64,000 nucleotides of DNA from contig NZ_CAMFLC010000002.1 in assembly GCF_945957465.1 (NCBI RefSeq), forward strand, positions 1 through 64,000, in the 5' to 3' direction. The position numbers and the translations under genes were made by a program. The notes under the pieces are model-generated. The model ran no database searches and was not told the origin of the DNA. It saw only the letters and a program-made list of their open reading frames with translations. Position 1 is the first letter of the stretch. Every line of letters starts with the position of its first letter. The DNA comes from an uncultured Leifsonia sp. GTDB taxonomy: Bacteria; Actinomycetota; Actinomycetes; Actinomycetales; Microbacteriaceae. Positions 1 to 8,458 of this stretch are shown in pieces.

Positions 1-55
1 TTGAAAACTGGTGGGCAGAAATGTCTCGTGGGTTCGAATCCCACGCCCTCCGCCA
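1..55 (+). tRNA. tRNA-Ser(UGA), 3' part
   Basis: The window opens inside a tRNA. Bases 2-4 read TGA in a TTGAAAA anticodon-loop context. A long class II variable arm follows, then the T arm GTGGG-TTCGAAT-CCCAC (28-44), the acceptor 3' strand GCCCTCC (45-51), discriminator G and an encoded CCA (53-55). The long variable arm and anticodon identify a serine tRNA. The 5' half lies outside the window. Confidence 0.85.
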
Positions 56-60
56 TTGCT

Positions 61-103
61 AGGGCCCGCGAATCCCAGTAGTTTCCTGGGATTCGCGGGC
101 CCT
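61..103 (+). terminator. Rho-independent terminator after tRNA-Ser
   Basis: A perfect 18-bp inverted repeat (61-78 against 86-103) with a 7-base loop starts five bases after the tRNA CCA and is followed by TATTATTT. Position and shape fit the tRNA transcript terminator. Confidence 0.85.
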
Positions 104-159
104 ATTATTTGGCGGAAGGCTGACTCGCCCCGGCATTTCCGGAGAGTGCTTTTCTGGTG

Positions 160-420
160 TCAGCCGGCTTTGGTGACCGGTTCGTTGCGAGCGCTGTCGA
201 GTTGCTCGACCTCGACTTGCGCGATGTGTCGCCAGGGGCCCTCGTGGTGGATGAGCGTGGACTTGTAAAGCCCGATCTGCGATTCCGCGAGAGAGTTGTC
301 GTAAGCGTCGCCGACGGACCCGACCGAGGGGTCGATGCCCTCGTCGGCGAAACGGTCGGTGAACGCGATTGACGTGTAGACGCTGCCCGCGTCGGTTTGG
401 TGTCGAGACCGCCTGGGCAT
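160..420 (-). pseudogene. IS3-family transposase (OrfB) fragment
   Basis: Translation gives part of the DDE integrase core of IS3-family OrfB proteins: YTSIAFTDRFADEGIDPSVG, then VGDAYDNSLAES with the catalytic Glu, then GLYKSTLIHHEGPW. The reading diverges where the family expects a conserved WVDWYNxxRLH-like end, and nothing upstream resembles the rest of OrfB or an OrfA. About 60 of roughly 280 residues are recognisable and no terminal inverted repeats were found, so this is a dead relic beside the tRNA gene. Confidence 0.75.
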
Positions 421-523
421 CGGATAGCGACAGGCTCATCACGTCCTTCCCGTCGACACGCAAGGTCTGCTGAGAGGATGAGGGGTCGGCGTCGTTGCTT
501 GCAATGCGCCGACCCCTTTGCCT

Positions 524-958
524 TCAACCGGTTCGATGCTCTACAACGACTTCAGCGGTGTCCCGGACCTCCCGGGCCAGCCAGGCAGCAAGTTCGTCGC
601 CACGCTCTGCCCAACTCCGGTGCTGTTCCGCGTCGCGCCAGCCGTCGCCCGGGCCGACGGCGGCCTCCCATTCGTCATACCATCGCCGCAACGCCATAAC
701 GAGTTGGTCACTGAGCCCATATTCATCGGGCGTTGCGGTGTAACCAGCTTTCGGGTCCCAAAGCGGCCACCGATGACCGTGATCAGGAAAGAACCTGATC
801 GTGTGCAATTCTCCAGCTCGTCTCTTTGCGCTCCGGGCGATCGTAGCCTCGACCGTTGAGAAGGAGGGCACAGAAAGCTCTTCCTGAGTTACCGGGTCAA
901 CAACCCGAGCCCACTCGGCTCCTTCATGTGTCAGCTTCTCGGACTCCATACTGACCAC
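524..958 (-). CDS. Hypothetical protein
   Basis: A 144-residue soluble protein that I do not recognise. The GTG start at 958 is chosen because GAGGA lies about 5 bases upstream; an in-frame ATG three codons later (949) is the alternative. The protein is rich in Trp, Glu and Arg in its C-terminal half (RRWYDEWEAAVGPGDGWRD, WAERGDELAAWLAREV), has no signal peptide or membrane segment, and appears intact. It is transcribed divergently from the MetE-like gene with about 200 bases between them, and it borders the IS relic, so it may belong to a small accessory segment next to tRNA-Ser. Confidence 0.55.
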   Translation of the reverse strand: MVSMESEKLTHEGAEWARVVDPVTQEELSVPSFSTVEATIARSAKRRAGELHTIRFFPDHGHRWPLWDPKAGYTATPDEYGLSDQLVMALRRWYDEWEAAVGPGDGWRDAEQHRSWAERGDELAAWLAREVRDTAEVVVEHRTG

Positions 959-1165
959 GCTATCCTCACCGACGCTCTGTGGCCGCGACGATCGGGTTGG
1001 ACAGGCTGATCGCCCGAGGCGGGCGTCGGCTGGTTCGCCTTGGGTGCTGTAGTCCGCTCGGACAAATCGTAGATGAGTCGCGACATATGTTCCACGACCT
1101 GGCACCTGCGACTGTGCCCGATGCCATCCGTGCCCGAGCGGCGCGTGATCGGCTAGCCTCGAGAA

Positions 1166-2278
1166 ATGCCCACTCTGCCGCTGCGCGCCGACATCGTCGG
1201 CAGCTTCCTCCGCCCGCCCGAGCTCGCCGCGGCCCGGCACGCGTTCGCATCAGGCGGGCTCGATCGCGACGGATTGCGCGCGGTCGAGGACGCCGCGATC
1301 CGGGAGCTCGTGCTCAGCGAGGCGCAGGCGGGCTTGCAGGTCGCGACGGATGGCGAGTTCCGGCGTGCCTGGTGGCACTTCGACTTCTTCGGGCTGCTCG
1401 ACGGCGTCGACGTCGTCGAGCTCGATCACGGTATCCAGTTCCAGGGGGTTCAGACGAAGCCCCGCGGCCTGGAGGTCACAGGGAGGATCGGGTTCGGCGA
1501 CGACCATCCGTTCCTGGAGCACTTCCGGTCGCTCGCAGCGTTGCTCGAAGAAACCACCGGGGCCGTGCCCAAGTTCACCATCCCGGCCCCGACCGTGCTC
1601 GACTTCCGGCTGGAGCCCGACCACATCTCGCCGTCGGCCTACGGCGGACGCGACGACCTCGTCGACGACCTGGTCGACGCCTACCGGGACGCCCTGCGCG
1701 CCTTCTACGACGCCGGCGCCCGGTACCTGCAGTTCGACGACACCGCCTGGGCGTACCTGTGCTCGGACGAGGAACTCGCCAAGGCGCGTGAAAGAGGCAT
1801 CGAGACGAACGGCATCGCCGAGCGGTACGCCGGGATGCTGAACCGCATCCTCGACGGCAGACCCGACGACCTCACGGTCACCACGCATGTCTGCCGCGGC
1901 AACTTCCGGTCGACCTGGATCTCGTCGGGCGGATACGAGCCCGTCGCGGAGCAGCTGCTCGGCAACACGCCGTTCGACGGGTACTTCCTCGAATACGACA
2001 GCGACCGGGCCGGCGGCTTCGAGCCGCTCCGGTTCCTGCCGGAGGGAGACAAGCGGGTCATGCTCGGCCTGATCACATCGAAGTCCGGAGCACTGGAGGA
2101 CCCCGATGCGATCAAGCGACGGATCGACCAGGCCGCCGAGTTCGCGCCCCTCGACCAGCTCGCTCTCAGCCCGCAGTGCGGCTTCGCCTCGACAGAAGAA
2201 GGGAACCTGCTGACCCCGGCGGAGCAGTGGGCGAAGGTGCGCGAGGTCGTGGACATCGCCGCCGACGTGTGGGGCTGA
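1166..2278 (+). CDS. MetE-like cobalamin-independent methyltransferase (YxjG/YxjH type)
   Basis: A 370-residue protein of the UROD/MetE-like superfamily. It corresponds to the C-terminal catalytic barrel of methionine synthase II rather than the two-barrel MetE of about 750 residues. It opens with LRADIVGSFLRP, the usual N-terminal signature. Candidate zinc ligands are His/Cys in THVCRGN and Cys in SPQCGF near the C-terminus. Such proteins transfer methyl groups to thiols, but the true donor and acceptor of the short form are often unknown. There is no obvious ribosome-binding site; TAGCCT at 1154-1159, six bases before the ATG, suggests a leaderless transcript. The gene stands alone and converges on the GH93-like gene. 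Confidence 0.8.
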   Translation: MPTLPLRADIVGSFLRPPELAAARHAFASGGLDRDGLRAVEDAAIRELVLSEAQAGLQVATDGEFRRAWWHFDFFGLLDGVDVVELDHGIQFQGVQTKPRGLEVTGRIGFGDDHPFLEHFRSLAALLEETTGAVPKFTIPAPTVLDFRLEPDHISPSAYGGRDDLVDDLVDAYRDALRAFYDAGARYLQFDDTAWAYLCSDEELAKARERGIETNGIAERYAGMLNRILDGRPDDLTVTTHVCRGNFRSTWISSGGYEPVAEQLLGNTPFDGYFLEYDSDRAGGFEPLRFLPEGDKRVMLGLITSKSGALEDPDAIKRRIDQAAEFAPLDQLALSPQCGFASTEEGNLLTPAEQWAKVREVVDIAADVWG

Positions 2279-2350
2279 GTCCAGGGGAACGCGACCACCC
2301 GGGGAGCGTCCTGCCTCGCGACGTGCGGTGCTCGAGCAGGTCCGGCAGGG

Positions 2351-2384
2351 ACACGAGCGGGCCGCCCGATAGGCCCGCTCGTGT
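2351..2384. terminator. Bidirectional terminator hairpin
   Basis: A 13-bp perfect stem (ACACGAGCGGGCC at 2351-2363 with its complement at 2372-2384) and 8-base loop lie between the convergent MetE-like and GH93-like genes, so the hairpin could serve both. Confidence 0.7.
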
Positions 2385-2393
2385 TCCCGCCGT

Positions 2394-4769
2394 TCAGTGC
2401 TGAGCGACCTCGATGTGCCTCCACGCGGCCGGCGTGTTGTAAGCCCGCACGCCGATCGCGCCTGCTGCTGTCGTCGTGCAACCGCTGTCGTCGTAGCTGA
2501 ACGAGACGGAGTCGCCGCCTGCGGCTGGCACTCCCGTGACGGTGATGGTGCAGCCGGTGACGTCGGCGACGATGCGGTACCAGGTGCTGGCGGCCAACGG
2601 CACGGGCAATGCCGAGAAAGCCAGCGGGGTCCACCCGTTCCCCTCCCGTCCGAGGAACAGGGCGCCGTGACTCACGCCCACGAAGTAGCCGTTCAGCGAA
2701 TCGGTCCCCACCGCGGGGTTGGTCACGCGGACGAGGAGGCCGGCGTTGCCGCTCGGGTTCGTCAACGACACCTCGCCCGTCGCGGTGTAGTCGGTCCAAC
2801 TCGTCGAACCGGCGACCGACTTGTCGCCGGCACCTCCCGAGGTGTCGGAATAGACGCCCGGGTCTCCGCCGACCGTCCATGTACCGCCGTAGGTGGTCCA
2901 CCCCGAGCTGCTTCCGCTGTCGAACGGCGCCTGGTACGGCGCGGGGCTCAGCGAGGTGAGCCCGCCCTGGGTGACGACGATGTCGCGCCAGCTCGCGGTC
3001 GCGCCCTGGTCGCGGACGGCGATGCCGCCGGTGGCGAAGCACCCGGTGTCCGTGTAGCTGAACCCGATCGGTGCGCCGGTCGAGCCGGAGGGCGAGCCGC
3101 TGACCGTGAGCGTGCAGCCGACGGCTTGGACGGTCACGTGATACCACGATCCGGTCGCCAGGCCTCCCGGGATCGAGGTGTACTGCAGGGGTGTCCAGCC
3201 GCCGTTCTCCTTGCCGAGGAAGAGAGCCGAGCCCGAGACGCCCACATAGTAGCCGTTGAGCGAGTCGGCGCCGACGTTCGGGTTGCTCACCCGCACCCCG
3301 AACCCTGCCTGAGCGCCGCTGTCGATGCGGACGTCGCCCTGGAGGGTGTAGTCGGCCCAGCCGGTGGAACCGGCCACGGACTTGTTGCCGCCGGATCCGC
3401 CACAGGTCTCCGAGAGCACGCCCGATGCGGTGCTCCAGCAGCCTCCGTAGTTGATCCATCCCGCCTGGCCGCCGTCGAACGAACTCGTATAGGGGAGCAC
3501 GCCGCTGTTGGCCTCGCCGGTCGCCTCCGCGCACCCGGTGCCGCCCACGGTGGATGCGGTGGTGTAGCGCACGGAGGTGCCACTGCGCCCGAGCAGCAGG
3601 TCGGGACTGTAGCTCGTGCTGCAATCGGAGGCGCCGGTGAGCGGTTGGAGCGGTGCGGGCGTCCAGCTCCACGGGCCGGACGAGTCCGGATCCTTGGTGA
3701 AGATCGCCTGGCGGTCCTCCGGCGTGAAGCTGTTGTCGGAGGCGAAGCGTGTGCGCATCCCGGTCAGCATCAGCTGCCCGTTCGGGCCGCCTGCCGGGCT
3801 CCACACGAGGTAGGGGCTGCTGCCGAGATAGCGGCCGTCGCCGGTCACGGCTTCGGTTCCCAGATCGGTCGGGCCCGTCCCGAACGTCGTTCCTCCGTCG
3901 GACGAGATCTTGGTGTGCGCTTCGCAGTTGCGTCCGGCTCCGCACATCTCGAACGCCAGCACCATCCGGCCGTCTGGAAGCGTTGCGACGGTCGGCATGC
4001 CGGGACGATCGGTCGCGCTCGTGCTCTGGACGTCGATGACCTCTCCCGGACTGAAGTTCGTGGACCCGTCCGGGTTGGTGCTCCAGGTGTCTCCACCGTC
4101 GTTCGACACGATGTGCGCGACGACCTGAGCGTAGGTGGGCTCGAACCGTTCGTCGGAGAAGAACATGGCGAGCCGGCCCTGACCGTCCAGCGTCAGGAAG
4201 GGTTCCCAAATCCCGGAACCGCCGTTGGGCGCCCCGACTCCTCCTCCGCCGGATTGGATCGCGGCGCCCGATGTCGTCCACGTGGCGCCTTCGTCGGTGC
4301 TGTGCCACATGATGAAGTCGGTGGTCAGCGTGGTGCTCGGCGACGAGTTCCCCACCAGGGCGAGTGTCCCGGCCGGGTACTGGCCCAGCTGCTTCGGGAA
4401 CTCGTAGAGGAACGGCTGCCACATGTGATCCGATGGGTGTCCGGCTCCGGGCAGCGGGTCGGTGAGCGTCGCCAGCGTCGTCCAGGTCGCGCCGTCGTCG
4501 GTCGACTTGCGGATGACATAGTCCGACGGCTGTCCGCTCGCGGATCCGTGCTCGAACGTCCCGAGCAGGGTCCCGTTCTGAGAACCGGCATGCTCGAGTC
4601 TGATCACCCGGGAGTACGCCAGGATCTCGTCGGAGGAGGAACGGGTGTACATGCTCCCTCCCGGCGAATTCGCTTGGGCTGGGATGGCGAAGAGCGCCAC
4701 TCCAGCGACGACGGCCAAGGCGGCCACCGCAGCGGCCGCTCTGCGGACCTTCCACGTTGCAGATCTCAT
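2394..4769 (-). CDS. Secreted GH93-like exo-arabinanase with two tandem ConA-like domains
   Basis: A 791-residue exported protein. Residues 1-33 are a signal peptide ending in AQA. Residues about 40-430 form a six-bladed beta-propeller with Asp-box repeats (KSTDDGATWTT, HSTDEGATWTT, VSNDGGDTWST). Automatic annotation would say sialidase. However, the motifs QPFLYEFP, QYPAGTLALVGNS, WEPFLTLDGQGRLAMFFSD and RPGMPTVATLPDGRMVLAFE recall GH93 exo-alpha-1,5-L-arabinanases, which share that fold. Residues 437-611 and 612-791 are two copies of one ConA-like module (shared DSLNGYYVGVS/DSLNGYFVGVS, GGWTPL/GNGWTPL), probably glycan-binding. The start has AGAGGTG upstream. The gene is divergent from a LacI regulator and its promoter overlaps a LacI-like operator. 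The GH93 assignment is from remembered motifs, not a search. Confidence 0.65.
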   Translation of the reverse strand: MRSATWKVRRAAAAVAALAVVAGVALFAIPAQANSPGGSMYTRSSSDEILAYSRVIRLEHAGSQNGTLLGTFEHGSASGQPSDYVIRKSTDDGATWTTLATLTDPLPGAGHPSDHMWQPFLYEFPKQLGQYPAGTLALVGNSSPSTTLTTDFIMWHSTDEGATWTTSGAAIQSGGGGVGAPNGGSGIWEPFLTLDGQGRLAMFFSDERFEPTYAQVVAHIVSNDGGDTWSTNPDGSTNFSPGEVIDVQSTSATDRPGMPTVATLPDGRMVLAFEMCGAGRNCEAHTKISSDGGTTFGTGPTDLGTEAVTGDGRYLGSSPYLVWSPAGGPNGQLMLTGMRTRFASDNSFTPEDRQAIFTKDPDSSGPWSWTPAPLQPLTGASDCSTSYSPDLLLGRSGTSVRYTTASTVGGTGCAEATGEANSGVLPYTSSFDGGQAGWINYGGCWSTASGVLSETCGGSGGNKSVAGSTGWADYTLQGDVRIDSGAQAGFGVRVSNPNVGADSLNGYYVGVSGSALFLGKENGGWTPLQYTSIPGGLATGSWYHVTVQAVGCTLTVSGSPSGSTGAPIGFSYTDTGCFATGGIAVRDQGATASWRDIVVTQGGLTSLSPAPYQAPFDSGSSSGWTTYGGTWTVGGDPGVYSDTSGGAGDKSVAGSTSWTDYTATGEVSLTNPSGNAGLLVRVTNPAVGTDSLNGYFVGVSHGALFLGREGNGWTPLAFSALPVPLAASTWYRIVADVTGCTITVTGVPAAGGDSVSFSYDDSGCTTTAAGAIGVRAYNTPAAWRHIEVAQH

Positions 4770-4803
4770 TCTCGACACCTCTCGGTCTCCGTTGACTGCC
4801 CCG

Positions 4804-4850
4804 AGCATAGTGATGTTGCCGAAAACAGGCAAACATTTCTTTAACGTTTC
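4804..4850 (-). promoter_or_regulatory. Promoter and LacI-like operator of the GH93-like gene
   Basis: On the minus strand, TTGCCT (complement of 4827-4832) and TATGCT (complement of 4804-4809) are 17 bases apart. Just upstream of the -35 element lies GAAACGTT (complement of 4843-4850), which recurs upstream of both solute-binding protein genes in this locus. The arrangement suggests repression by one or both LacI proteins. Confidence 0.5.
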
Positions 4851-4953
4851 CCCCGCCTTCCGAACCATGCCGTCCTCGCGCGTGACCGCCCCGCCGCTGT
4901 GGCGCAAAGTTTGCCCAGTCACGTAGAATCGGCTGATCGAAGGGAGCGAAGCC

Positions 4954-5952
4954 GTGGTCAACCGACGGGAGGTGACACTCGCGGATGTCGCCGCGCGCGC
5001 CGGAGTGTCGGTCGGGACCGTCTCGAAGGTTCTCAACGGCCGCGGACAGCTGTCCGTCGAGACGCGCCAGAAAGTCGCCGGCGCCGCAGCCGAGTTCGGA
5101 CTGGGAGTGCGCACCCCCGCCCCGACGGCCTCCCGAGGCCGGTCCTTTTTGGTGGGTGTTCTCTCCACGGACGCCTATGGCCGGTTCACCCTCCCGATTC
5201 TCGCGGGGGCGGAGGATGCATTCGGCCCCGGGGAGGTATCCATGCTGCTCGCCGAGAGCCGCGGAGACCCGATCCGAGAAGCGCACTACGTGCGAACCTT
5301 CCTGAACCAGCAGGTCGACGGCATCGTAGTGGCGGGAGGCTCCAGCGACCCGCGACCGTCGATCACGGGACTGCTCGGCGTTCCGACCGTCTACGCACTA
5401 TCGCCGTCGCAGAACCCCGACGATGTCTCGGTCGTGCCGGACGACGAAGCCGGCGCGGAGCGTGCAATCGGCCATCTGATCAGTTCGGAGCGACGCTCCA
5501 TCGCGGTCATCTCCGGCGCCCGGCGGCATACAGCCAGCTCCCACCGTGTCGACAGTGCGGAGCGCGCCATCGCGGCTGCGGGCGCCGAGCTGGCAGGAGG
5601 CGCAGCTCTGTACGGCGAGTGGAGCGAGCGGTGGGGCTACGAAGCGGCGACGCGATTGCTGGGCACCGAATTCGACGGCGTGTTCTGCGCCAGCGACCAG
5701 ATCGCACGTGGAGTCGTGGACTGCCTGCGTGAAGCCGGCATCCTGATACCGACGCAGGTCGGGGTCGTGGGCGTCGACAACTGGAACGTCATCACCGATG
5801 CGGCGCGGCCCAGCATCACATCCGTCGACCTCAACCTCAGAGATGTCGGGCGGCAGGCGGCGGAGCTTCTCATGCGGATGATCGGGGGAGAGGACGTCGC
5901 CGGCGGTGTGCGTACGACCGAGTGCTTCCTGGTGCCGCGACAGTCGACGTGA
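4954..5952 (+). CDS. LacI-family transcriptional regulator (first copy)
   Basis: A 332-residue repressor starting at GTG with AAGGGAG upstream. Residues about 7-55 form the LacI helix-turn-helix and hinge (VTLADVAARAGVSVGTVSKVLNG), followed by a periplasmic-binding-protein-like effector domain containing GVFCASDQIARGV and GVVGVDNWNV. It is closely related to the second LacI protein of this locus (11707-12732): both carry SRGDPIRE, GEWSE and FCASDQIARG. It is divergent from the GH93-like gene, and its likely inducer is a sugar released by the glycan-degrading enzymes. The effector is unknown. Confidence 0.88.
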   Translation: MVNRREVTLADVAARAGVSVGTVSKVLNGRGQLSVETRQKVAGAAAEFGLGVRTPAPTASRGRSFLVGVLSTDAYGRFTLPILAGAEDAFGPGEVSMLLAESRGDPIREAHYVRTFLNQQVDGIVVAGGSSDPRPSITGLLGVPTVYALSPSQNPDDVSVVPDDEAGAERAIGHLISSERRSIAVISGARRHTASSHRVDSAERAIAAAGAELAGGAALYGEWSERWGYEAATRLLGTEFDGVFCASDQIARGVVDCLREAGILIPTQVGVVGVDNWNVITDAARPSITSVDLNLRDVGRQAAELLMRMIGGEDVAGGVRTTECFLVPRQST

Positions 5953-5966
5953 CGCCGCCCTTCGGG

Positions 5967-8324
5967 TCAGCCCGCCTGTGAGCGGCTCGCGACGAGCTCG
6001 GTCAGTGCACGTCTCAGTGAGGCGGGCAGCTCGATTGTTCGGAGCGGCTCCTCCTGCGCGGCGCAGGAGGTCGCCTCCTCGAGCGCAGACCAGATCGCGG
6101 GTTTCTCGGCGTTGGAGATCTGGGCGGCCTGGAGCACCCTGCGGAGCATCGTGCGGTGAGCCGCCGACGGCACGGGCGCTTCTGCGAGGGTGAACTCAGC
6201 ACCCTGGGCCGAGTCGGCCGTCAGGGTGACGGAGAACCGATCCGCACGGGCGGTCTCCTCGTCGCGTCGCTCGCCAGGGCTCGCGAGAAAGGTGATCCGC
6301 CACTCGCGCGTCGCAGGGATGAGCCGAGTGGCACCGGATGCGGCTCCGACCCGGAACAGCCGGCGGTCAAGGTCCCAGGAGAGCTCCGTCTCGCAGGTGC
6401 CGTCCTCACGGCGATCGCCGTCTTCGACGAGCGTGAACGAGCCGGACGCCCCCGGAGCGACCAGAACCTCCAGCGTGCCCGGGTTGACCGTGGCGTCGAG
6501 TTCGGAGGATGCATCGAGCGGGACGATCCCGCCGTCTCGGAGCAGGACCGGAATCGTCTCGAGGCTGCGGTGCAGGCGCACGAATCGGTCGCCCGAATAT
6601 CTGACGCCCGTGAAGATATCGGTCCACGAGCCGGGCGGCAGCCACGCCTCCGCCGACCCGAGCAGGGTCGTCCGGTCGCGTGGCTCCACGATGGGCGCGA
6701 CGATCAGCTCTGTGCCGAAGGCGAATTGATTCGGGACCCGGTACGCCTCTTCGCGGTCAGGCAGCAGGTGATACATCGGGCGGACCAGCGGTGTGCCTGC
6801 GGCGGCGCGGTGGTTCATGGTGTGCAGGTACGGGACCAGGCGGTGGCGGAAGCGCAGAGCGTCGCCCATCGCAGCGCGAGGTTCCGGCGGGAAGTGCCAG
6901 GGCTCCTTGCGGATGAACGCGTTGCTCGCGGAGTGCAGCCGCATGATCGGCGAGAAGGCGCCGAACTGGACCCACCGGGTGGCGAGGTCGTCGTCGCGGA
7001 TGCCGTTGATGTGCCCGCCGATGTCGTGGCTCCACCAGGCATAGCCGATGTTGGCCGCCGTGGCCGTGAACTCCGGCTGGAACGCCAGCGACGCCCAGGA
7101 GATGACGGCGTCGCCGGAGAAGCCGACAGCGTAGCGGTGGCTGCCCGGCCCTGCGTAGCGGGAGAACGTCATCCCGGGGGCGCCGGTTCGGCACGAGTCC
7201 AGGTAGTGGAAGTGGTTGAGGATCCACAGCGGATCCACGCCGGGAAGTCGACTGGACTGGCCCTGCTGCCAATCGATCCACCAGAAGTCCACGCCTTGCG
7301 TTTCGAGCGGATGGTGGAGGACCTCGAAATACGCCTTCAGAAAGGCCGGGTCCACAGGATCGAACGGGATCGGCTCTTCGGACTCCGGATTGCGGCCCAG
7401 TGCTTCGGCCATCGGCCGGTACTGGTCTTCGAACGCCCGGACTCCGTCCGCCGGGTGGAGGTTCAGCGCGACGCGGAGGTCTCGCTGATGCAGCCGGCCG
7501 AGGAACGCTTCAGGGTCGGGAAAGAGCTCCCTGTTCCACGAGTAGCCGGTCCAGCCGTTGCCGAAACGGGGCGGAACCGAGTCGACGTGATGCCAGTCCA
7601 TGTCGACCACGGCGACCGAGAACGGGAGCTCGTCGGCCGCGAATCGGTCCATGAGCTCGAGGTACTGCGCGTCGGTGTAACGGTGATAGCGGCTCCACCA
7701 GTTGCCCAGCGCCCATCTCGGCAGAAGCGATGGCGTGCCGGAAACGTCGTAGTAGGCGCGAAGCGCCTGTTCGAAGTCGGTGCCGTAGGCGAAGATGTTG
7801 ATGTCGCGTCGCCCGGGCGTGCGGGTCGCTATCCACCCGTCGCGGTCGAAGACGAACGAGTCGCTGTCGTCGAGGACGGCGACGCCGTCGCGCGAGAGGA
7901 CGCCGGGCTCGAGCGGCATCCGGCCGTCGACGTCGTCGAGGGTGCGTCCTGTCCCTCCGAGGTTTCCGGAGTCGGCTCGGTAGCGCCACTGGTGCGCTCC
8001 GCCCTCCCGCGTCTCCAGCGAGAGCCCGCGGGAGGAGAACGGGCGCCCGTCGTAGCGCAGTCGAGCGCGTCGGGTGGTGATCTCGACACCGTCGCCGATG
8101 CGCGTCGCCGAATACTCCGGTACGGGAAGTCTGCGCCGGATGGCGAACGTGGAGGCTCGGTCTTCGAACCCCCCGTCGTCACTCCACTCGACGCGGAAGA
8201 GCCCCTCGTGGAGGACCGTTATCCGCCAGTTCGCCCCGCCGACGACCGCATCAGGATGCGGCACAGGGTCGGTGCCCGGCAGCGGACGAATGACGGAAAT
8301 CGAATCGGTGACGCGCGTGTTCAC
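5967..8324 (-). CDS. GH31 family glycoside hydrolase
   Basis: A 785-residue GH31 (alpha-glucosidase/alpha-xylosidase superfamily) enzyme. The start is the GTG at 8324, preceded by AGGAGGG. An N-terminal beta-sandwich (about 1-200) precedes the barrel. The putative nucleophile is Asp351 in DFWWIDWQQG and the acid/base is Asp405 in GFSGD. Beta-rich C-terminal domains follow. There is no signal peptide, so it acts in the cytoplasm on imported oligosaccharide. Specificity cannot be read from the sequence: GH31 includes alpha-glucosidases, alpha-xylosidases and alpha-galactosidase-like enzymes. It is divergent from the first solute-binding protein gene, sharing a 134-base control region with LacI-like sites, and converges on the first LacI gene. 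Confidence 0.85.
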   Translation of the reverse strand: MNTRVTDSISVIRPLPGTDPVPHPDAVVGGANWRITVLHEGLFRVEWSDDGGFEDRASTFAIRRRLPVPEYSATRIGDGVEITTRRARLRYDGRPFSSRGLSLETREGGAHQWRYRADSGNLGGTGRTLDDVDGRMPLEPGVLSRDGVAVLDDSDSFVFDRDGWIATRTPGRRDINIFAYGTDFEQALRAYYDVSGTPSLLPRWALGNWWSRYHRYTDAQYLELMDRFAADELPFSVAVVDMDWHHVDSVPPRFGNGWTGYSWNRELFPDPEAFLGRLHQRDLRVALNLHPADGVRAFEDQYRPMAEALGRNPESEEPIPFDPVDPAFLKAYFEVLHHPLETQGVDFWWIDWQQGQSSRLPGVDPLWILNHFHYLDSCRTGAPGMTFSRYAGPGSHRYAVGFSGDAVISWASLAFQPEFTATAANIGYAWWSHDIGGHINGIRDDDLATRWVQFGAFSPIMRLHSASNAFIRKEPWHFPPEPRAAMGDALRFRHRLVPYLHTMNHRAAAGTPLVRPMYHLLPDREEAYRVPNQFAFGTELIVAPIVEPRDRTTLLGSAEAWLPPGSWTDIFTGVRYSGDRFVRLHRSLETIPVLLRDGGIVPLDASSELDATVNPGTLEVLVAPGASGSFTLVEDGDRREDGTCETELSWDLDRRLFRVGAASGATRLIPATREWRITFLASPGERRDEETARADRFSVTLTADSAQGAEFTLAEAPVPSAAHRTMLRRVLQAAQISNAEKPAIWSALEEATSCAAQEEPLRTIELPASLRRALTELVASRSQAG

Positions 8325-8380
8325 TGGACCCTCCTGTAACGACCCGGGACATCGGGAGCGCACAGGAAGCCGGAGCGCGC

Positions 8381-8445
8381 TTGACACCCGCAAACCCCCG
8401 ACGCTACGTTCAACATAACAGAAACGTTGCCGGAAAAATTTCCCG
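8381..8445 (+). promoter_or_regulatory. Promoter and operators of the first sugar importer
   Basis: TTGACA (8381-8386) and TACGTT (8405-8410) are 18 bases apart. Immediately downstream, in the initially transcribed region, are GAAACGTT (8421-8428) and the near-palindrome GGAAA-AA-TTTCC (8432-8443). The latter resembles TTTCCGAA-type sites around the second LacI gene. Repressor binding here would block initiation of the importer and could also affect the divergent GH31 gene. Confidence 0.6.
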
Positions 8446-8458
8446 ATAGGAGACAACG

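Noticed and set aside
2394-4769. Plain exo-alpha-sialidase call for the beta-propeller protein
   Set aside because: Asp-box repeats alone do not define a sialidase. The blade motifs fit GH93 better, no sialic-acid genes are nearby, and GH127 is in the same locus. GH33 is kept as the alternative until a profile search is done.
2394-4844. Long open frames antisense to the GH93-like gene and other GC-rich genes
   Set aside because: They are long only because high-GC third positions suppress stop codons on the opposite strand. They lack ribosome-binding sites and show Arg/Ala/Gly-rich translations without motifs.
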